64,000 nucleotides of DNA from Planotetraspora sp. A-T 1434 (GTDB lineage: Bacteria; Actinomycetota; Actinomycetes; Streptosporangiales; Streptosporangiaceae): positions 1-64,000 of the forward strand of contig NZ_JAOEGB010000005.1 of NCBI RefSeq assembly GCF_025420585.1. Direction: 5' to 3'. Positions 1 to 7,955 of the stretch are shown in pieces. The notes under the pieces are model-generated. The model worked only from the letters and a program-made list of their open reading frames with translations. It searched no databases and was not told where the DNA came from. A program made the translations under genes and the position numbers. Numbering within the stretch: position 1 is the first letter of the stretch; each line of letters begins with the position of its first letter.

Positions 1-2
1 GC

Positions 3-215
3 ACTCCCACTACCCCGGCCACTCCGCCGGCGGAGCTTGATGCTGATCTCCCGCTGCCCAGCACGTTCGAACACGCACCGGTCTGGATGGAGGAGGGAGC
101 ACCGCAGCCGACGCCCGCCGGACAGCCGTCGGCCGGACAGCTATCGGGCGAACAGCCGCCGTATGCCGACCAACCCCCGCCTGATGACACCACGCTCGAT
201 GTGCCGCCCTTCTGA
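3..215 (+). CDS. C-terminal end of an unidentified proline-rich protein (partial)
   Basis: An open frame enters from the left edge and stops with TGA at 213-215. The visible 70 residues are rich in Pro, Thr, Ala and Gln and contain a short repeat (AGQPSAGQLSGEQPP), ending acidic then hydrophobic with DDTTLDVPPF. This reads as an intrinsically disordered tail. Short acidic-hydrophobic tails of this sort often act as docking peptides, as in SSB or FtsZ, but the rest of the protein lies outside the window and I cannot name it. The codon use is typical of a real gene here (G/C at third positions), which is the main reason to prefer this frame. Confidence 0.5.
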   Translation, partial: TPTTPATPPAELDADLPLPSTFEHAPVWMEEGAPQPTPAGQPSAGQLSGEQPPYADQPPPDDTTLDVPPF

Positions 216-470
216 TGCCTCGCCCGATGCCGGGCGCTGCGTCCTGTCCGTCGTGCCGAACTTCCGGACGGACCGGGCACTGGGCAGCAGGTTCCGTCGC
301 CCGGACGCGCTGCCCCAGTCTTGCAGTGTGGGTCTTACTGCGCGGGCGTGGCGGCAGGAAACACTGCGATTAAGTGTTGAGAGATAGCCCGGTGCCTTAA
401 TGGTTCGAATTAATCCAAATCGCCGTAAGCCGTACCCCACAAGGAGCGCGCGGGCCGTGAATTTACGTTT

Positions 471-496
471 GGGTGCCACAAAAAGTTGTGACACCC
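471..496. other. Short hairpin in the upstream gap of the small orphan gene
   Basis: GGGTGCCAC and GTGACACCC flank an 8-base A/T-rich loop; the stem pairs except for one mismatch. The gap from 216 to 571 otherwise shows nothing recognisable. It sits about 75 bases upstream of the next start codon, so it could be a terminator for the upstream gene or a regulatory site. No T-run follows. Confidence 0.3.
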
Positions 497-571
497 GGCG
501 CGGGTGCCGAGGGACCTGCCATGCTGGACATGCCGAGATTCCGCTGGTCAGCAGACGAGAAAGGGGCGGTC

Positions 572-871
572 ATGGCCGCTCAGCATTATTGCGCCGACAC
601 CGACGACGGCTACCATCTCGACGATCCCTCGCCGGAGGCGCTCGTCGTATTGATCAGCGAATTAAACCATACCGACAATACGTTTATGGCGGTTCAACCG
701 GACGGCGATGACCCGCCTTGGTCTGTCTCGGTGTCACTACGCGAAGACGACACCTATGAAATCGAACGGCGCGAGGGACCGGGACAGGAGCCCCACCAGA
801 CGACCCACACGAACGGCGGAGCCACCGCCGAGGAGCTCCTTTCCTGGCTGGCCGCCCGGACGCACGCCTGA
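572..871 (+). CDS. Small orphan protein, possibly immunity-like
   Basis: A 99-residue soluble protein. The start at 572 is chosen because AAAGGGGCGG lies just upstream; an earlier in-frame ATG exists but has no ribosome site. The sequence has an acidic N-terminus, a predicted beta-rich centre (NTFMAVQPDGDDPPWSVSV, then LREDDTYEIERREG) and a C-terminal helix ending SWLAARTHA. Small acidic alpha/beta proteins like this are common in actinomycetes beside contact-dependent or type VII secretion effectors, where some act as immunity proteins. No effector is visible here, so that role is only a possibility. Function unknown. Confidence 0.6.
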   Translation: MAAQHYCADTDDGYHLDDPSPEALVVLISELNHTDNTFMAVQPDGDDPPWSVSVSLREDDTYEIERREGPGQEPHQTTHTNGGATAEELLSWLAARTHA

Positions 872-877
872 CCACTG

Positions 878-917
878 GCGACGGCGCAACGAACCCCCAA
901 CCGCTGCGACGGCGCAA
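878..917. repeat. 12-bp direct repeat GCGACGGCGCAA
   Basis: Two exact copies (878-889 and 906-917) lie in the 76-base gap between the convergent ends of the orphan gene and the phosphopantetheinyl transferase gene. It is too short to interpret. Confidence 0.4.
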
Positions 918-947
918 GGAAGAGAGCCCAAGGCGAGGCGCCGGCCC

Positions 948-1652
948 TCACGTCAGCGGGCCGGCCCCTGACTGAGGGGGACGCCGCCGCCCGTCTGGAT
1001 CCACGTCTTGGCGGGCACGGGCGATGGCGGTGGCGAGCAGTCCGTCGGCGACCAGCCAGCGGCCGGCGAGCAGGTCCGTGCCCATGCGGGCGTCGGTCAC
1101 CAGGAGCCGGGCGGTGAACCGGCCCGAGGTGCCGATGTCCACCGATGCCTCGGAGAACTCGAGCCACCGCCCCGTGACCGGGAACCACGCCTTGTAGACC
1201 GACTCCTTGGCGCTGAACAGGATCCTGTCCCAGCACACCCCCGGCTCCGCGTTTTGGAGCAGGCGCAGGGCGACGATCTCCTCGGGGCGGGCGATCGCCT
1301 CCAGCACGCCGGACGGCAGCGGCCCGTGGGGCTCCGCGTCGATGCCCAAAGTGGCCGCGTCCCGCTCCGCCGCGACGGCGGCCGCGCGATAACCGGCGCA
1401 GTGCGTGATGCTGCCGATCGTGCCCGGAGGCCAAAGCGGCGCTCCGCGCTCGCCCCGCGGGATCGGCCCCGGAGACACCCCGAGGCGGGCCAGGGCCCGC
1501 CGCGCGCAGTGCCGCCCGGTGACGAACTCCCCGCGCCGGACCGCCACCGCGTTCGCGATCAACTCCTCCTCTTCGGGGAACAGCGTCGCGTCCGGCACGT
1601 CGCCGAACTCCTCCGCCGTCACCACCCAGGACGGAAGGATCTTCTCGATCAC
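948..1652 (-). CDS. pptT: 4'-phosphopantetheinyl transferase (Sfp/EntD/PptT type)
   Basis: Transfers 4'-phosphopantetheine from coenzyme A to the conserved serine of carrier domains in fatty acid, polyketide and nonribosomal peptide synthases. The 234-residue length is normal for the actinobacterial PptT/EntD class. Diagnostic motifs are GIDAEP (the Mg-binding GxDxE) and FSAKESVYKAW (the W/FSxKESxxKA motif), with the RHCARRAL CoA-binding region nearer the N-terminus. The GTG start at 1652 shares the bases GTGA with the stop of the upstream phosphoesterase gene, so translation is coupled. It is the only PPTase in the window and could activate the NRPS carrier domains at 55-64 kb, though that pairing is inferred. 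As in Mycobacterium tuberculosis, it follows a PptH-like gene. Confidence 0.93.
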   Translation of the reverse strand: MIEKILPSWVVTAEEFGDVPDATLFPEEEELIANAVAVRRGEFVTGRHCARRALARLGVSPGPIPRGERGAPLWPPGTIGSITHCAGYRAAAVAAERDAATLGIDAEPHGPLPSGVLEAIARPEEIVALRLLQNAEPGVCWDRILFSAKESVYKAWFPVTGRWLEFSEASVDIGTSGRFTARLLVTDARMGTDLLAGRWLVADGLLATAIARARQDVDPDGRRRPPQSGAGPLT

Positions 1653-2491
1653 GCCTCGCCCCGGGCGTCCCGGCGAGGGGACAGTACGGCACGCGGCTTG
1701 GACGGCCCGGCCTGGCGGATGCGCCACTCCCTGGGGTAGCCGAGGGACACCTCCTCGAACCGGACGCCGTCGTGCCACGTCGTCCTCGGGATGTGCAGGT
1801 GCCCGTAGACGACCGCCGCCGCGCGGAAGCGAATGTGCCAGTCGGCGGTGCGCTCGGTGCCGCACCACATGGCGAACTCGGGGTGACGGAGGATCCGCGT
1901 CGGCTCGCGTACGAGGGGATAGTGGTTGACCAGCACGGTGGGCATTTCGAGGGCGGCGAGGCGACGCTCGGTCTGCGCGACTCTCGCCTCGCACCACGCC
2001 TCCCGGGACGGGTACGGGTCCGGGTGCAGGACGAACTCGTCCGAGCACACGATCCCCGTGCCGTGCGCGTACTCCAGGCCCTCCTCCTTCGTGGAGCTGC
2101 CCTGCGGAAGGAAGCTGTAGTCGTACAGGAGGAACAGCGGGGCGACGGCGACCGGCCCGTCCGGTCCGTCCCATACCGGGTAGGGATCCTCGGGCGTCGC
2201 CACGCCCAGATCGCGGCAGATCCGCACGAGATGCTCGTACCGCGCCACGCCGCGCAGGCGCACCGGGTCGTCCGCCGTGGTCCACAGCTCGTGGTTGCCG
2301 GGCGACCAGATGACCTTCGCGTAGCGCTCCGCGAGGGTGCCGAGCGCCCACTCGACGGCGGCCGGCGTCTCCGCGACGTCGCCCGCGACGATCAGCCAGT
2401 CGCCGGCCTCGTCGGGCTCCAGCTTGGAGACGATCTCGCGGTTCTCCCGGTAGCCGACGTGCAGGTCGCTGATGCCGTACAGCGTGCTCAT
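1649..2491 (-). CDS. pptH: Metallophosphoesterase, PptH-like phosphopantetheinyl hydrolase
   Basis: A 280-residue calcineurin-like phosphoesterase with all two-metal motifs in order: SDLHVG, GDVAE, GNHE, NHYP and GHLH. In M. tuberculosis the gene directly upstream of pptT (Rv2795c) encodes PptH, which removes phosphopantetheine from holo carrier proteins. The same gene order and the 4-base overlap with pptT here support that assignment over a generic phosphoesterase. The gene starts inside the thioesterase stop (ATGA at 2488-2491), so thioesterase, pptH and pptT are one coupled unit. Sequence alone cannot prove the substrate. Confidence 0.82.
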   Translation of the reverse strand: MSTLYGISDLHVGYRENREIVSKLEPDEAGDWLIVAGDVAETPAAVEWALGTLAERYAKVIWSPGNHELWTTADDPVRLRGVARYEHLVRICRDLGVATPEDPYPVWDGPDGPVAVAPLFLLYDYSFLPQGSSTKEEGLEYAHGTGIVCSDEFVLHPDPYPSREAWCEARVAQTERRLAALEMPTVLVNHYPLVREPTRILRHPEFAMWCGTERTADWHIRFRAAAVVYGHLHIPRTTWHDGVRFEEVSLGYPREWRIRQAGPSKPRAVLSPRRDARGEA

Positions 2492-3246
2492 GAACCGGCC
2501 CGGAGAGACGTGCGGATCACGTCCCTGACGGCGGTCTCGTGGTCGCCCAGGAAGAAGTGGCCGCCGGGGAAGACGCGCAGGTCGAACGGGCCGGTCGTGT
2601 GCTCCCGCCAGGCGCGCGCCTCCTCGAGCGTGGTGAGCGGGTCGGCGTCGCCCACGAGGGCGACGATGGGGCAGGTGAGTCCCGGCCCCTCGGCGTACCT
2701 GTAGGTCTCGATCGCCGTGTAGTCGGCGCGCACAGCCGGCAGGATCAACTCCAGCATCTCCTCATCCATCAGCACGGCGCTCTCGGTGCCCTGCAGCGCG
2801 TTGAGCTCCTTCATCACCTGGGCGTCGGCCCGCAGGTGAACGTCCTCGTGCCGCGTCCTGGACGGCGCCCGCCTCCCGGAGGCGAACAGCGCCGTCACGC
2901 CGTCGAACCGCCGGGCGATCTCGAACGCCACGATCGCTCCCATGCTGTGCCCGAAGAACGCCACAGGCAACCCCTGAGACGCGTCAGGCCCTGAGGGTGA
3001 GAGATGCCGCAGGGCCTCCGCCGCCTGGCCGCACAGCGTCGCGAGGTCCGTGACCAGTGGTTCCTTGCGGCGGTCCTGGCGGCCCGGATACTGGAGTGCC
3101 AGCACCTCCACGTGGGGCGACAGCGCGGCCGACAGGGAGTAGTAGGCGCTGGCCGATCCTCCGGCGTGCGGAAAGCACACCAGCCGCGCCGCGCCCTCCC
3201 GCGCGGGGTGGAAGCGCCGGATCCAGACGTCGGCAAGCGTGGTCAC
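2488..3246 (-). CDS. Type II (editing) thioesterase
   Basis: A 252-residue alpha/beta hydrolase of the external thioesterase family that strips aberrant acyl groups from carrier domains of PKS and NRPS lines. Visible motifs are the N-terminal LVCFPHAGGSASAYY oxyanion segment, the nucleophile elbow GHSMGA, the acid region GDADPL and the catalytic histidine in FPGGHFFLGD. The stop overlaps the pptH start by four bases. The carboxyltransferase gene upstream ends at 3315, so the group accD-thioesterase-pptH-pptT reads as one operon. Its partner synthase is not adjacent: only a PKS relic lies upstream, while an NRPS without its own TE lies 50 kb away. Confidence 0.92.
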   Translation of the reverse strand: MTTLADVWIRRFHPAREGAARLVCFPHAGGSASAYYSLSAALSPHVEVLALQYPGRQDRRKEPLVTDLATLCGQAAEALRHLSPSGPDASQGLPVAFFGHSMGAIVAFEIARRFDGVTALFASGRRAPSRTRHEDVHLRADAQVMKELNALQGTESAVLMDEEMLELILPAVRADYTAIETYRYAEGPGLTCPIVALVGDADPLTTLEEARAWREHTTGPFDLRVFPGGHFFLGDHETAVRDVIRTSLRAGS

Positions 3247-3314
3247 CGCGGGTTCCTCCTGCTCGTGCTGACGTTGACCGTCCGGGCTGACGGTCCGGTA
3301 CGACTACTGCCCAC

Positions 3315-4757
3315 TCAGAGCGGGATGTTGCCATGGATCCCGCGCGCCGGCGGAGCGGAGTGGAAGGCCTCCACCAGCCGTCGCCGGGTGGACGGGGGAT
3401 CGATGACCTCGTCGATGACGCCGAGCGCCAGCCCGCGCCCGACGCCGCCCGCGAGCCGCCGATGCTCCTCGATCAGCGCCGCCCGCAACGTCTCGCGTTC
3501 CTCCTCGGGAGCCGCCGCCAGCTTCTTGCGGTGCAGCACCCCGACCGCCGCCTCCGCGGCCATCACCGCGACCTCGGCCTCCGGCCACGCCAGGACCGTC
3601 GTCGCGCCCAGCGACCGGGAGTTCATGGCGATGTACGCCCCGCCGTACGACTTGCGGGTGACGAGTGTGACCCGGGGCACGACCGCCTCACCGAACGCGT
3701 GCAGCAGCTTGGCGCCTCGCCGTACGACACCGTCCCACTCCTGGCCGACGCCGGGCAGATATCCCGGGACGTCCACGATCACGAGCAGCGGAACTCCGAA
3801 TGAGTCGCACATCCGGACGAAACGGGCCGCCTTCTCGGCGCTGAGGGAGTCGAGGCAGCCGCCCTTGCGCAGTGGGTTGTTCGCCAGCACCCCGACGGAC
3901 CGGCCGGCGAGCCGCCCCAGCCCGATCACCATGTTCGGCGCCCACTTCGGCTGGAACTCCTCGAACGCGTCGCCCCCCGGGTCGAGGACCCGGCGGATCA
4001 GCGGCCGCACGTCGTAGGCGCGTCGCGGCTGCTCGGGAAGCAATGTGCGGATGTCCGGATCGTCGTCCCGGCAGGCGGCGAGGTCGAACGACCCCTGGCG
4101 GGCCAGCAGGCCGGTGATGCGGCGGGCCCGCAGGTACGCCTCGGCCTCCGTGGCCGTCACCACGTGGACGACCCCGGACTTCCGGGAGTGCACCTCGGCC
4201 CCGCCCAGGCCCTCCATGTCGATCTGCTCGCCCGTCACCGCACGCACCACGTCGGGTCCGGTGACGAAGACCCGCCCGGCCTCGGACATGATCACGACGT
4301 CGGTGAGCGCGGGCCCGTAGGCCGCCGCGCCCGCGGCCGGGCCGAGAACGACGGAGATCTGCGGGATCCGGCCCGAGGCGCGGATCATGGCGGCGAACAT
4401 CCTGCCGACGCCGTCCATCGACTCCACGCCGTCCGCCAGTCGCGCCCCGCCCGAGTGCCACAGGCCGACCACCGGGCAGCGCCGCCGGACCGCCAGGTCG
4501 ATGGCCTCCACGATGTGGAGGCTGCCCCGCGCGCCGAGCGCCCCTCCCATGGAGGTCGCGTCGGTGCAGTAGGCCACCACCCGCTCGCCGCCGATCCGGC
4601 CGCGCACGGCGGTGACGCCGCTGCCGTCCGGCACGTGCAGGGCGACCAGGGTGCCTTCGTCGAGGAGCTGCGAGAGCCGTACCAGAGGCGAGCGGTGATC
4701 GGCCTCCTCCGGCTCCCGGGCCGGTGTCGTCGTGATCGTGGGGGTGGTCGGGGTCAT
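3315..4757 (-). CDS. Acyl-CoA carboxylase beta subunit (carboxyltransferase)
   Basis: Transfers carboxyl from biotin carrier to acyl-CoA, producing malonyl- or methylmalonyl-CoA extender units. The 480-residue protein has both crotonase-type halves: the N-terminal acyl-CoA half with SGGARL and GPAAGAAAYGPALTD, and the C-terminal biotin half with DVPGYLPG and GGAYIAMNSRS. The residue after GGAY is Ile; in Streptomyces carboxylases this position separates propionyl-specific PccB (Asp) from acetyl/propionyl AccB (Ile), so acetyl-CoA may be accepted. No biotinylated alpha or epsilon subunit is nearby. It begins 2 bases from the end of a PKS acyltransferase relic, which suggests it once served a polyketide pathway. 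Confidence 0.9.
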   Translation of the reverse strand: MTPTTPTITTTPAREPEEADHRSPLVRLSQLLDEGTLVALHVPDGSGVTAVRGRIGGERVVAYCTDATSMGGALGARGSLHIVEAIDLAVRRRCPVVGLWHSGGARLADGVESMDGVGRMFAAMIRASGRIPQISVVLGPAAGAAAYGPALTDVVIMSEAGRVFVTGPDVVRAVTGEQIDMEGLGGAEVHSRKSGVVHVVTATEAEAYLRARRITGLLARQGSFDLAACRDDDPDIRTLLPEQPRRAYDVRPLIRRVLDPGGDAFEEFQPKWAPNMVIGLGRLAGRSVGVLANNPLRKGGCLDSLSAEKAARFVRMCDSFGVPLLVIVDVPGYLPGVGQEWDGVVRRGAKLLHAFGEAVVPRVTLVTRKSYGGAYIAMNSRSLGATTVLAWPEAEVAVMAAEAAVGVLHRKKLAAAPEEERETLRAALIEEHRRLAGGVGRGLALGVIDEVIDPPSTRRRLVEAFHSAPPARGIHGNIPL

Positions 4758-4759
4758 CG

Positions 4760-5161
4760 TCAGCTCCCGTTCTGGATGTCGCCGGTCAGGTGCGTGCGCA
4801 GGTGCTTCACCCGCAGCGCCGAGCCGGTCCGCCGCCTGGGTGCCGAGGTCAGGCCGTGGGCGTGGGCGCCGGTGACGACGCTGAGGGGGGTGGGGGCTTG
4901 TGGCCGGTGGCGTGGCCGGGTGGCGATGGTGGAACGGCCGGTCGGCAGGGTCTGGGTGGCGAGGGCGGTGACGGTCTGCGCGACGGCGTGGAAGGCGTCC
5001 GGCATCCCGTCAGTCTGGGGCGAGTGGAAGGCGTGGCTCACCTTCAAAACAGTCGTCTTGCGGCCGAGGGCGCGATCTCGCGCTCCGGGTTGGTCAGCAC
5101 GGACAGCGCGGCTCCCGTACGACGCCGCCCGTTCCCGAGACGATATGTGCCCATAGAACAA
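4760..5161 (-). pseudogene. Decayed fragment of a modular polyketide synthase acyltransferase domain
   Basis: The frame contains RALGRKTTVLKVSHAFHSP followed by QTDGMPDAFHAVAQTVT, then SVVTGAHAHGLTS and a scrambled equivalent of the YWVRHVR segment. VSHAFHSP-x-MDxML-AF and the S-TVTG strand are hallmark blocks of the C-terminal part of type I PKS acyltransferase domains, so recognition is strong. The fragment lacks the GQGxQW and GHSxGE catalytic blocks, has no neighbouring KS or ACP, and departs from the pattern on both sides (MPDA for MLDA, and a low-similarity Arg/Thr stretch). It ends 2 bases before accD. I read it as a deletion scar of a larger PKS gene on the same strand. Confidence 0.75.
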
Positions 5162-5427
5162 ATTGAAGGGCCACAGCGGGGATTGTCAACAATGCCTACC
5201 GATTTAGAGGGTATTTGCCCCCTCCGGGGGTGGCGGCGCCGACGACCGGTGGCCGCGACCGTTCCGATGTCAAGTGGTCCGACCTTTAGGGCTGACGACC
5301 GCCGGGAACCGCCCCCTTGACGATCTCTCTATTTGTTAAGGATCCTATCTATCGATCGTGACCACCGTGCACTTTGGGAGCCGGGGCACTCCTGGAGAGA
5401 ACGAGCACCACTAGGAGACTGAGCACA
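5162..5427. other. Gap between PKS relic and glycosidase; short GC hairpin
   Basis: About 266 bases with no gene. The region is more A/T-rich than its flanks. CCCCCTCCGGGGG near 5217-5230 can fold into a small hairpin. The promoter of the glycosidase gene presumably lies here, but no consensus -35/-10 pair is convincing. Confidence 0.4.
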
Positions 5428-6546
5428 TTGAGCATCCGACCCACGCGACGCGGTTTCCTCGCGACCACCGGCCTGGTCGCTGGAGCCGCGGTCCTCGGAG
5501 GACGAGCGACCGCCGCGGCGGCCCGCACCACCAGCCTGTCGAGGACGCAGGTGATCGCCGACACCCGCCGGGCCGCCGACTACTGGCTGACCCGGACGCC
5601 TCAGTACAACAACGACAACAACTGGCAAAACGCTACGTTCCACAGCGGAAACATGGCGCTCTTCAAGCTGACCCAGGACGCGAAGTACCGCGACTTCAGC
5701 AAGGCGTGGGCCGAGTTCCACAACTACCAGCTGATGGCGGACAGCAGCACCGCGCCGTTCCACGCCGACCACGAGGCGGCCGGGCAGGTCTACCTGGACC
5801 TGTACGCGCTGGACCCGCAGCCGCAGTTCATCGACGCGACCGTCAGCCGGATCAGCGCCCAGATCGCCAGCGGCAGAACCGACTACTGGTGGTGGGTGGA
5901 CGCGCTGCACATGGCCATGCCGGTCTTCGCCCGGCTCGGCGTCCTGAAGAACAGCACGCAGCACCTCGACTACCTGTACTCCAGCTACACCTACACCAAG
6001 TCGCAGACCAGCAAGCGCACCGGGCTCTGGAACCCGAACCAGCGCCTGTGGTGGCGTGACAACAACTACGTCCGCAGTTCGACCTACTGGTCGCGGGGCA
6101 ACGGCTGGTCTATCGCCGCCCACGCCAAGGTCCTCGCCGCCCTCCCGTCCACCGCGGCCCACTACAGCGAGTACGCCGACAACCTGAAGAGCATGGCGGC
6201 GGCGCTCAAGCCGCTCCAGCGCGCGGACGGCTTCTGGAACGCCAGCCTGACCGACCCGGTCAACTACGCCGGCCCCGAGACCAGCGGCACCGCCTTCTTC
6301 ACGTACGGCCTGGCCTACGGGATCAACCGCGGGCTGCTGGACGCCGCAACCTACCTGCCCGTGGTGGAGCGGGCCTGGCAGGGCCTGGTGTCCATCGCGC
6401 TGCGCAGTGACGGCCTGCTCGGTTACGTCCAGGGACCGGGCGCGAAGCCGAGCGACAACTATCCCTGGTCGGCCACGAGCACCTACTCCTACGGGGTGGG
6501 CGCCTTCCTCCTGGCCGGCACGGAGGTCGCCGCCCTCGCCGTCTGA
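5428..6546 (+). CDS. Tat-exported glycoside hydrolase, family 88/105 type
   Basis: Probable unsaturated glucuronyl or rhamnogalacturonyl hydrolase acting on plant cell-wall or glycosaminoglycan fragments released by polysaccharide lyases. The TTG start at 5428 is preferred because AGGAGA lies 9 bases upstream and it places a clean twin-arginine signal at the N-terminus (RPTRRGFLATT, then a hydrophobic stretch ending AAARTT). The mature domain has the alpha6/alpha6 barrel look, with WWWVDALHMAMPVFARLG (the Asp/His region) and YWSRGNGWSIAAHAKVL, the RGNGW block typical of GH105. It is monocistronic, facing the MFS gene 4 bases away. Substrate is inferred from family. Confidence 0.85.
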   Translation: MSIRPTRRGFLATTGLVAGAAVLGGRATAAAARTTSLSRTQVIADTRRAADYWLTRTPQYNNDNNWQNATFHSGNMALFKLTQDAKYRDFSKAWAEFHNYQLMADSSTAPFHADHEAAGQVYLDLYALDPQPQFIDATVSRISAQIASGRTDYWWWVDALHMAMPVFARLGVLKNSTQHLDYLYSSYTYTKSQTSKRTGLWNPNQRLWWRDNNYVRSSTYWSRGNGWSIAAHAKVLAALPSTAAHYSEYADNLKSMAAALKPLQRADGFWNASLTDPVNYAGPETSGTAFFTYGLAYGINRGLLDAATYLPVVERAWQGLVSIALRSDGLLGYVQGPGAKPSDNYPWSATSTYSYGVGAFLLAGTEVAALAV

Positions 6547-6549
6547 TGT

Positions 6550-7839
6550 TCAGTCGCGGGCGCCGCGCCGTACCGTCACGACGCACAGGGCGGCGCCCGC
6601 CGACAGCAGCGCGGCGAAACCGATCAGCGTGGGCTGGAGACCTACGTGATCGGCTACGACGCTGAACAGGATGACCGGCAGGCCCATCCCGACGTAGGCG
6701 ACGACGAAGAACACCGCCAGCACACCCGCCCGCGAGGCGGGGACGGCTACCCAGGAGGCGTGGCCGACGCCGCCCTTGAACAGCAGCCCCCCGCCCGCGC
6801 CGGTCACGGCCGTCGAGACCAGGTACAGCCACAGGGCGGGGTGGGAGAGCGAGACGGCGATCAGGGCCAGGCCGAGGGGGAAGAGAGCCGTGCCGGCCGC
6901 CAGGATCCGGCGAGTCGGGGCCCGGCCCATGGAGATCTGTGCCGCCGCGGCGGCGCCGAACATCAGAAACCCCGCGAAGCCGCTCACGAACGGCGACGTT
7001 ATGCCGAGCCGGCCCCGGATCATCACGGCCCCGAGCGACGCGACCAGGGCGAACCCCGCGAACACGGCGAACCCCAGACCACCGGCGGCGGCGAAGACGC
7101 CGCCACCTCCCGGCCGAACGAGGAACCGGGCGGGCCGGGCGAGGTTCCGCGCCCCGGCGTCCACGGTCTCCGGACTGGCCAGCACCAGTACCAGGGAGAC
7201 GGCCATGGCGGCGGCGAAGGCCACCTGGGTGAGGACCAACGGCTGGGGCGCCCACTGGGCGATGATCCCGGCCACCAGGGGGCCGAGAGCCAAGCCGCCC
7301 AGGTTGGCGGCGGTCGCGACGATCCCCGGCACGGGAGAGACCGGCCGCCCCTCCTCGCGCGGGTTGGCCCTGCCGTACAGGTCGGACAGGTAGGTCGTCG
7401 CGGTGGACGCCATCAGGCCGACTCCCACACCGGTCAGCAGCCGTCCGGCGAGCAGGCCGGGCAGGTCCGGCCAGGCGATCAGCACGAGCGCGGCGAGGAT
7501 GGCCGTCAGCAGGGCCGGCACGATGACGCGGCGCCGCCCGTGGCGGTCCGACAGGTGTCCCAGGCCGAGGAAGCTCGCCGCCGCGCCGACGACGAGCAGC
7601 GCGAAGGCCACCGTGCCGGTCGTCGGGCCGAAGCCGTCGCGGGCGCCGTAGAGCGGCCACAGGGGAGTGGGGGCCGTGCCGAACCCCATCTGCGCGGTGA
7701 ACGCCACGGCGGCGAACCAGAAGCCGGTGCGATGGGAGGCGCGCGCCCGGCGGGAGTCCGGCGGACCGGCGGCGAGGGAGACAGCGGGGGAGACAGCGGG
7801 GGAGACAGTGGGGGAGGCGGCGGGGGAAACAGGAGGCAC
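6550..7839 (-). CDS. MFS drug/metabolite efflux transporter
   Basis: A 429-residue permease with about 12 hydrophobic helices and the conserved loop GHLSDRHGRRRV between helices 2 and 3, typical of proton-coupled drug or metabolite exporters. The GTG start at 7839 begins a Ser/Pro/Val/Ala tail built from a 12-bp repeat (VSPA units) before helix 1, so the true start could be slightly different; no later start fits before the first helix. It is divergent from a LysR regulator with 116 bases between, the usual layout for a regulator and its target exporter. Confidence 0.85.
   Translation of the reverse strand: MPPVSPAASPTVSPAVSPAVSLAAGPPDSRRARASHRTGFWFAAVAFTAQMGFGTAPTPLWPLYGARDGFGPTTGTVAFALLVVGAAASFLGLGHLSDRHGRRRVIVPALLTAILAALVLIAWPDLPGLLAGRLLTGVGVGLMASTATTYLSDLYGRANPREEGRPVSPVPGIVATAANLGGLALGPLVAGIIAQWAPQPLVLTQVAFAAAMAVSLVLVLASPETVDAGARNLARPARFLVRPGGGGVFAAAGGLGFAVFAGFALVASLGAVMIRGRLGITSPFVSGFAGFLMFGAAAAAQISMGRAPTRRILAAGTALFPLGLALIAVSLSHPALWLYLVSTAVTGAGGGLLFKGGVGHASWVAVPASRAGVLAVFFVVAYVGMGLPVILFSVVADHVGLQPTLIGFAALLSAGAALCVVTVRRGARD
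7792..7830 (-). repeat. 12-bp repeats coding VSPA at the N-terminus of the MFS gene
   Basis: Near-identical 12-base units (GTCTCCCCCGCT on the minus strand) repeat about three times and encode a flexible Val-Ser-Pro-Ala tail ahead of the first membrane helix. The tract is prone to length change by slippage without shifting frame. Confidence 0.6.
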
Positions 7840-7880
7840 GACTGATCCGATCGTGGTGGCGCAGATTTCTTCAGTCCCAG

Positions 7881-7904
7881 CGTGATCCCCGGAGACCGAT
7901 CACG
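7881..7904. promoter_or_regulatory. Inverted repeat, probable LysR operator
   Basis: CGTGATC and GATCACG are perfect 7-base arms separated by 10 bases, midway in the divergent gap between the MFS and LysR genes. The spacing and partial dyad match the T-N11-A style boxes of LysR regulators, so this is the best candidate site for control of both genes. Confidence 0.55.
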
Positions 7905-7955
7905 TCCAACGACCGTTCGTGCTGGCCTCAATCGTCATCGGTGATAATCGGGCCT

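Noticed and set aside
3-215. LDVPPF tail as an FtsZ or SSB C-terminus
   Set aside because: FtsZ typically ends near DVPDFLK and SSB near DDDIPF; this ending and the Pro-rich context match neither closely enough.
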